From Acidobacteriota bacterium (lineage in GTDB: Bacteria; Acidobacteriota; Vicinamibacteria; Vicinamibacterales; 2-12-FULL-66-21): a DNA stretch of 8,626 nt. The notes under the pieces were generated by a model. The model was not told the DNA's origin. It worked only from the letters and a program-made list of their open reading frames with translations, and did not search any database. The position numbers and the translations under genes were made by a program. The stretch's first letter is position 1. Each line of letters begins with the position of its first letter. Below are positions 5,654-8,626 of the stretch, piece after piece. The DNA is taken from positions 1 to 8,626 of the forward strand of contig JAIVJE010000022.1 of the NCBI GenBank assembly GCA_020200195.1. The letters run 5' to 3'.

Positions 5654-6697
5654 ATGATCAGGTACGGCTCTGCCTCCGTCATCGCCACGCTGTCGGCACT
5701 GTTCATTGCGTGCGGGCCATCGCCGGACAGGGCCGCACGGCAGCAGGAAGCACCAAAACCCAAAGTCGGCCTCCTGATGGACACGCTGCAGGAGGAACGC
5801 TGGCAGCGCGACCGCGACCTGTTCCTGGAGCGCGCCAAGCAGCTGGGCGCGGAGGTTCTGGTCGAGTCCGCCGAACGCGATGATGCCAAGCAGCTCGAGC
5901 AGGCCGAGTCGCTGCTCGGCCGCGGAGTACAGGTGCTGGTCGTGGTCCCCCACAGCGCAGAGGCTGCGGGCCGGATTGTCGAAGCCGCGAAGAAGCGCTC
6001 CGTGCCTGTGATCAGCTACGACCGGCTGATCCTGAATGCCGATGTCGATCTGTACACGTCGTACGACAATCGGATGATCGGCGAGCAGCAGGCTCAGTAC
6101 CTGCGCAACCGGGCGCCGACGGGGAGCTATATCCTCCTCGGCGGCGCGCCGACCGACCACAACGCGAAGCTCATTCGTGAGGGCCAGCAGGCCGCGCTCG
6201 CGGACGCCGTCAAACGCGGCGAAATCAAGATCGTGGCCGAACCCTGGACCCCCGACTGGCAGGCGGACGCAGCCACGACGCTCACCGAGGCTGCACTGAA
6301 AAAAGCCGGCAATAAAGTCGTGGCAGTGGTGGCGTCGAACGACATTACGGCGGGCGGCGCGATCAAGGCGCTCGAAAAGCACGGCCTGGCAGGCAAGGTG
6401 TTCGTCTCGGGTCAGGACGCGAACCTGGACGCCGTCCGCCGAATCGTCAACGGCACCCAGACCATGACCGTTTACAAGCCGATCAGGCCACTCGCGCGCG
6501 GGGCCGCGGCCGCAGCCGTGCAGTTGGCCAAGGGTGAGAAGGTCGAAGGCACGTCAACGGTCAATAACGGCCTGAAGCCGGTGCAGGCACTGCTGTTCAC
6601 GCCAATCGCCGTCCACAAAGACCTCATCGATCAGGTCATCATCAACGACAAGTTTCATACGCGCGAGCAGGTGTACGGGACGGCCGGACGAAAATGA
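5654..6697 (+). CDS. xylF: D-xylose-binding protein (XylF-like ABC substrate-binding lipoprotein)
   Basis: Periplasmic binding protein of the sugar type (Peripla_BP_4), 347 residues, which would capture xylose or a similar pentose for an ABC importer. From memory it matches E. coli XylF along its length, for example LQEERWQRDRDLF (45-57), GVQVLVVVPH (91-100), YDRLILNADVDLY (122-134), LLGGAPTDHNAKL (161-173), ASNDITAGGAIKAL (227-240), SGQDANLDAVRRI (252-264) and GTQTMTVYKPI (267-277). The N-terminus is a signal peptide ending in SALFIAC with Cys20, a lipobox-like site followed by a flexible Pro/Gln-rich stretch, so it is probably lipid-anchored, unlike the soluble E. coli protein. The start at ATG 5654 is chosen for the AGAGG upstream and the position of the signal peptide. 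No xylG or xylH follows: the next gene is convergent, 28 bases away. The importer partners must be elsewhere, or the protein may serve a sensory role. Confidence 0.92.
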   Translation: MIRYGSASVIATLSALFIACGPSPDRAARQQEAPKPKVGLLMDTLQEERWQRDRDLFLERAKQLGAEVLVESAERDDAKQLEQAESLLGRGVQVLVVVPHSAEAAGRIVEAAKKRSVPVISYDRLILNADVDLYTSYDNRMIGEQQAQYLRNRAPTGSYILLGGAPTDHNAKLIREGQQAALADAVKRGEIKIVAEPWTPDWQADAATTLTEAALKKAGNKVVAVVASNDITAGGAIKALEKHGLAGKVFVSGQDANLDAVRRIVNGTQTMTVYKPIRPLARGAAAAAVQLAKGEKVEGTSTVNNGLKPVQALLFTPIAVHKDLIDQVIINDKFHTREQVYGTAGRK

Positions 6698-6725
6698 GTC
6701 TCGAGGGTCGAAGCGCTCAGTCTGT

Positions 6726-7850
6726 TCAGGAAATGTCGTCAGTAGTTCGGGTTAGCTCTTCAACGCTGCTCCTCTCCAGCGCTGGATCCGCTGCTCGGGG
6801 CTCCACCGGCAGCCTGACGATGAATTCGGCCCCCTGGCCGATGCCTGCGCTCGTTGCGGAGACAGTTCCACCGTGCAGCTCCACGAAGTGGCGTACGAGC
6901 GCGAGCCCAAGCCCGAGGCCGCCCCGCTCGCGCGACATTCCGGGACCCGCCTGCCAGAAACGCTGGAAGATGAGTGGGATGTCATCGGCAGCGATGCCGC
7001 TCCCCGTGTCACGCACCCGCACAACGATCTCGGCGCCTTCCCGCATCGCTCGAAGCGACACGCGCCCTCCGACCGGTGTGAACTTGACGGCATTCGCCAG
7101 CAGATTCCAGGCGACCTGCCGCAGGCGATCGCGATCCCCCGCAATGTCCAGACCTGGCGCGAGCTCCGTCTCGACGGTCACGTGCTTGGCCCTCGCCGCG
7201 GGCTGAATCGTGTCGACCGCCTCCCGTAGCACGTCATCCAGCGATAGCGGTTCGACGGCCAGCCGCAGCTTCCCGGTGACCACTTGCGACGTATCGAGCA
7301 CGTCATTCACAAGTTTCCCAAGGGCATCCGCATTCCGCTCGAGGACCTCGAGCGCTTTCGCACGCTGTTCCACGTCCATCGGCAAGTCCTTCTGCCGCAG
7401 CATGCGGGCGTAGCCAACCACTGCATTCAACGGGGTTCGCAGTTCGTGCGAGAGCAGAGCCAGGAACTCGTCTTTCGACCGGCTTCCCTCATCGGCCATC
7501 TGTCGCAGGCGCTTCTGCTCGCTGATGTCCCGCGCGATTTTCGAGGCGCCGAGGATCACGCCGTCGGCGTTGCGAATCGGCGACACCGTCAGCGAGATGT
7601 CCACGAGCCGTCCGCTCTTGTGCCGGCGGACGGTCTCGAAGTGCTCGACCGGCAGTCCAGCACGGATGCGCCTCAGCACGATCGCCTTCTCGTGGAGCCG
7701 GTCCTCGGGGATGATCAACGTGATCGGTCTCGCGACGGCTTCCTCCGCGGTGTAGCCGAATATCCGCTCCGCTCCCTGATTCCACGTCTGGATGATGCCG
7801 TCGAGGTCCTTGCTCAGGATGGCATCATCGGACGACTCGACGATGGCAGC
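6726..7850 (-). CDS. PAS-HisKA-HATPase sensor histidine kinase, 3' part of a frameshifted gene
   Basis: This is the larger part of a split histidine kinase, 374 residues in this frame. It begins inside the second PAS domain (AAIVESSDDAILSKDLDGII onward, through the PAC motif SKIARDISEQKR). It continues with HisKA, whose H-box LLSHELRTPLNAVVGYARML carries the autophosphorylated His (residue 269 of the repaired protein). The ATP-binding domain follows, with N-box QVAWNLLANAVKFTP, G1 box VRDTGSGIAADD, F box IFQRFW and G2 box GGLGLGLALVRHF. No membrane segment is visible, so the sensor is cytoplasmic, and it has no receiver domain. The frame stays open up to 8261, but upstream of about 7853 it is only the out-of-frame shadow of PAS domain 1. 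No ATG or GTG follows the junction, so this part would not be translated alone from an obvious start. No response regulator lies beside it. Confidence 0.88.
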   Translation of the reverse strand, partial: AAIVESSDDAILSKDLDGIIQTWNQGAERIFGYTAEEAVARPITLIIPEDRLHEKAIVLRRIRAGLPVEHFETVRRHKSGRLVDISLTVSPIRNADGVILGASKIARDISEQKRLRQMADEGSRSKDEFLALLSHELRTPLNAVVGYARMLRQKDLPMDVEQRAKALEVLERNADALGKLVNDVLDTSQVVTGKLRLAVEPLSLDDVLREAVDTIQPAARAKHVTVETELAPGLDIAGDRDRLRQVAWNLLANAVKFTPVGGRVSLRAMREGAEIVVRVRDTGSGIAADDIPLIFQRFWQAGPGMSRERGGLGLGLALVRHFVELHGGTVSATSAGIGQGAEFIVRLPVEPRAADPALERSSVEELTRTTDDIS

Positions 7851-8251
7851 GAGCGCAGCGCATCCCGTTCCATGCGTTTTCGCATCGAGATGTCGCGCGC
7901 GATTTTGCTGGCGCCGACCACAGCGCCGGCCGAATCGCGAATCGGCGAAACCGTGACGGATACGTCCACCAGCCCGCCATCCTTGCGGCGCCGGACCGTT
8001 TCGTAGTGATTGACACCGTCTCCGTCGCGCACTCGGGACAGCACGTAGTCTTCCTCGAACCTGCGGTCGTCGGGAATGATCAAAAGGATGTCGGCGCCGA
8101 CCGCTTCGGCCACGGTGTACCCGAAAATGCGCTCGGCGGCGGGGTTCCAGGACGTGATGACGCCGGAGAGGTCCCTGCTGATGATCGCGTCGTCGGCTGA
8201 CAGGACGATCGCGGCGAAGCGGGCCGCGAACTCGTGGGGCGGGGTGCTCAT
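7814..8251 (-). CDS. PAS domain fragment, 5' part of the frameshifted histidine kinase
   Basis: From ATG 8251 (GAG five bases upstream in TTGAGACCGC) this frame encodes a full PAS domain and PAC motif: AAIVLSADDAIISRDLSGVI, WNPAAERIFGYTVAEAVGAD, HYETVRRRKDGGLVDVSVTV and GASKIARDISMRKRMERDAL. PAS domains bind small ligands, haem or flavin, or sense redox; which one is not evident here. After DALR (codon ending 7853) the frame departs from homology and stops at 7816-7814 after a nonsense tail. The sequence closely parallels PAS domain 2, which sits in the other frame just downstream, so the two domains are a tandem duplication in one original protein of about 508 residues. As written, the product would be a free 145-residue PAS protein. 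Confidence 0.8.
   Translation of the reverse strand: MSTPPHEFAARFAAIVLSADDAIISRDLSGVITSWNPAAERIFGYTVAEAVGADILLIIPDDRRFEEDYVLSRVRDGDGVNHYETVRRRKDGGLVDVSVTVSPIRDSAGAVVGASKIARDISMRKRMERDALRSLPSSSRPMMPS
7845..7864 (-). other. Apparent single-base deletion (frameshift) in the histidine kinase gene
   Basis: Frame one reads GAT GCG CTG CGC to 7853; the following bases TC GCT GCC ATC make sense only in the other frame. Adding one C after 7853 gives D-A-L-R-L-A-A-I-V-E, which matches the equivalent F-A-A-I-V of PAS domain 1. A lost C in a CC pair, either by mutation or by assembly error, explains the split. No slippery heptamer is visible to suggest programmed frameshifting. Confidence 0.75.
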
Positions 8252-8310
8252 GCGGTCTCAAATACTATCCGGAAGCCGAGCCGCAGGCGAGCGCGCCGGA
8301 TGCTGGCGTA

Positions 8311-8493
8311 TCAGGATGAGCGTCGGGACGTCCGCCGCTCCGTCCCGTGCGGCATATTCTCTTCGCGATTGCGGATGTAAGCCGTCCTCACCTCATCCGA
8401 AGCCAGATTCTGTGTCTCTCGCGCCTGTTGACGCAGGCGTTCGAGCCGTTCTGACAGCGCTTTCAGCCGCGCGAGAACGTCGTCGGGGTGCAT
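8311..8493 (-). CDS. Small hypothetical protein, 60 residues, probable coiled coil
   Basis: From ATG 8493 to the stop at 8313-8311. Residues 1-45 are helix-forming and rich in Leu, Glu, Arg and Gln with heptad-like spacing (VLARLKALSERLERLRQQAR), so a short coiled coil is likely; the tail is basic (RRTSRRSS). It stands 59 bases upstream of the histidine kinase start on the same strand and could be co-transcribed. No Shine-Dalgarno site precedes the ATG. The same frame is open for 28 further codons upstream, including a hydrophobic FWWLFFGPDAVDIPS, so the true start may lie upstream or a frameshift may hide a longer protein. I do not recognise a family. Confidence 0.45.
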   Translation of the reverse strand: MHPDDVLARLKALSERLERLRQQARETQNLASDEVRTAYIRNREENMPHGTERRTSRRSS

Positions 8494-8528
8494 GGAGGGT
8501 ATATCGACGGCGTCGGGGCCGAAGAACA

Positions 8529-8549
8529 GCCACCAGAAAAGGCGGTGGC
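8529..8549 (-). repeat. Hairpin upstream of the 60-residue ORF
   Basis: GCCACC (8529-8534) and GGTGGC (8544-8549) form a perfect six-base-pair stem with a nine-base loop. It lies just after the stop of the gene at the right edge, but no T-run follows on the minus strand, so it is not a classic intrinsic terminator. Confidence 0.3.
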
Positions 8550-8554
8550 CGAAT

Positions 8555-8626
8555 TCACGCTGAGTTGACAGCCCATGACCGCAGCCTTACGATGCCCGCG
8601 GCAAACCCTCCCACGTGGGTCAGCCG
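8555..8626 (-). CDS. C-terminal end of a gene at the right edge, possibly a rhomboid-type membrane protease
   Basis: A minus-strand frame enters from the edge and stops at TGA 8557-8555, giving 23 residues that include THVGGFAAGIVRLRSW. This resembles the AH-x-GG-F-x-x-G motif of the last core helix of rhomboid intramembrane serine proteases, where the His is the catalytic base, followed by a short basic tail. Only 23 codons are visible, so the call rests on one motif and may be wrong. Confidence 0.3.
   Translation of the reverse strand, partial: RLTHVGGFAAGIVRLRSWAVNSA

Noticed and set aside
5504..6382. Long open frame of 292 codons on the minus strand
   Set aside because: It runs antisense to xylF, whose match is clear along the whole length, and has no recognisable domain.
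6698..6725. Possible bidirectional terminator between convergent xylF and histidine kinase genes
   Set aside because: No stem longer than three or four pairs and no T-run is visible in the 28 bases.
7851..8261. Upstream extension of the histidine kinase 3' frame to a TTG at 8261
   Set aside because: The translation is Arg/His-rich noise; the sensible PAS1 sequence lies in the other frame over the same bases.
8610..8619. Perfect palindrome CCCACGTGGG
   Set aside because: Ten-base palindromes are expected several times by chance in this length, and nothing around it suggests an operator.
1..8626. CRISPR array, tRNA, rRNA or insertion sequence
   Set aside because: No regularly spaced repeats, no tRNA-like cloverleaf, no rRNA segments and no transposase or terminal repeats were seen on either strand.

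Overview
The window is GC-rich, gene-dense bacterial DNA. Its gene content is a Ser/Thr phospho-signalling cluster with two FHA proteins, a winged-helix regulator fused to FHA, and a PAS histidine kinase. This would fit an Acidobacteriota-like (e.g. Vicinamibacteria-type) or other soil-type Gram-negative genome, but no marker gene here fixes the taxonomy, so this is inference.

Left part (1-3416, minus strand): a compact four-gene unit read right to left, in which each stop codon overlaps the next start. The order is a FhaA-like FHA protein, a 34-residue single-span membrane peptide, a PP2C phosphatase joined through one membrane span to a right-handed beta-helix domain, and a Ser/Thr protein kinase that runs off the left edge. 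Kinase, phosphatase and phosphothreonine reader in one unit suggest a reversible phosphorylation system. The unusual parts are the phosphatase's extracytoplasmic beta-helix tail and the tiny membrane peptide. Facing this unit across a 211-base divergent gap is a regulator made of an OmpR-type winged helix and a C-terminal FHA domain (3628-4302). It may connect threonine phosphorylation to transcription.

Middle part (4373-6697, plus strand): a cysteine-synthase-family PLP enzyme with a non-standard substrate loop, then a XylF-like xylose-binding protein with a lipoprotein-type signal. No ABC ATPase or permease accompanies XylF in the window. Between them lies a small convergent minus-strand ORF (51 residues, hydrophobic C-terminal half) and an AT-rich patch that probably holds promoters.

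Right part (6726-8626, minus strand): a soluble PAS-PAS-HisKA-HATPase histidine kinase split by an apparent single-base frameshift between its two PAS domains. Restoring one base after position 7853 gives a continuous protein of about 508 residues. Upstream of it are a 60-residue, probably coiled-coil ORF and, at the edge, the last 23 codons of a gene whose sequence resembles the final helix of a rhomboid-type membrane protease (weak call).
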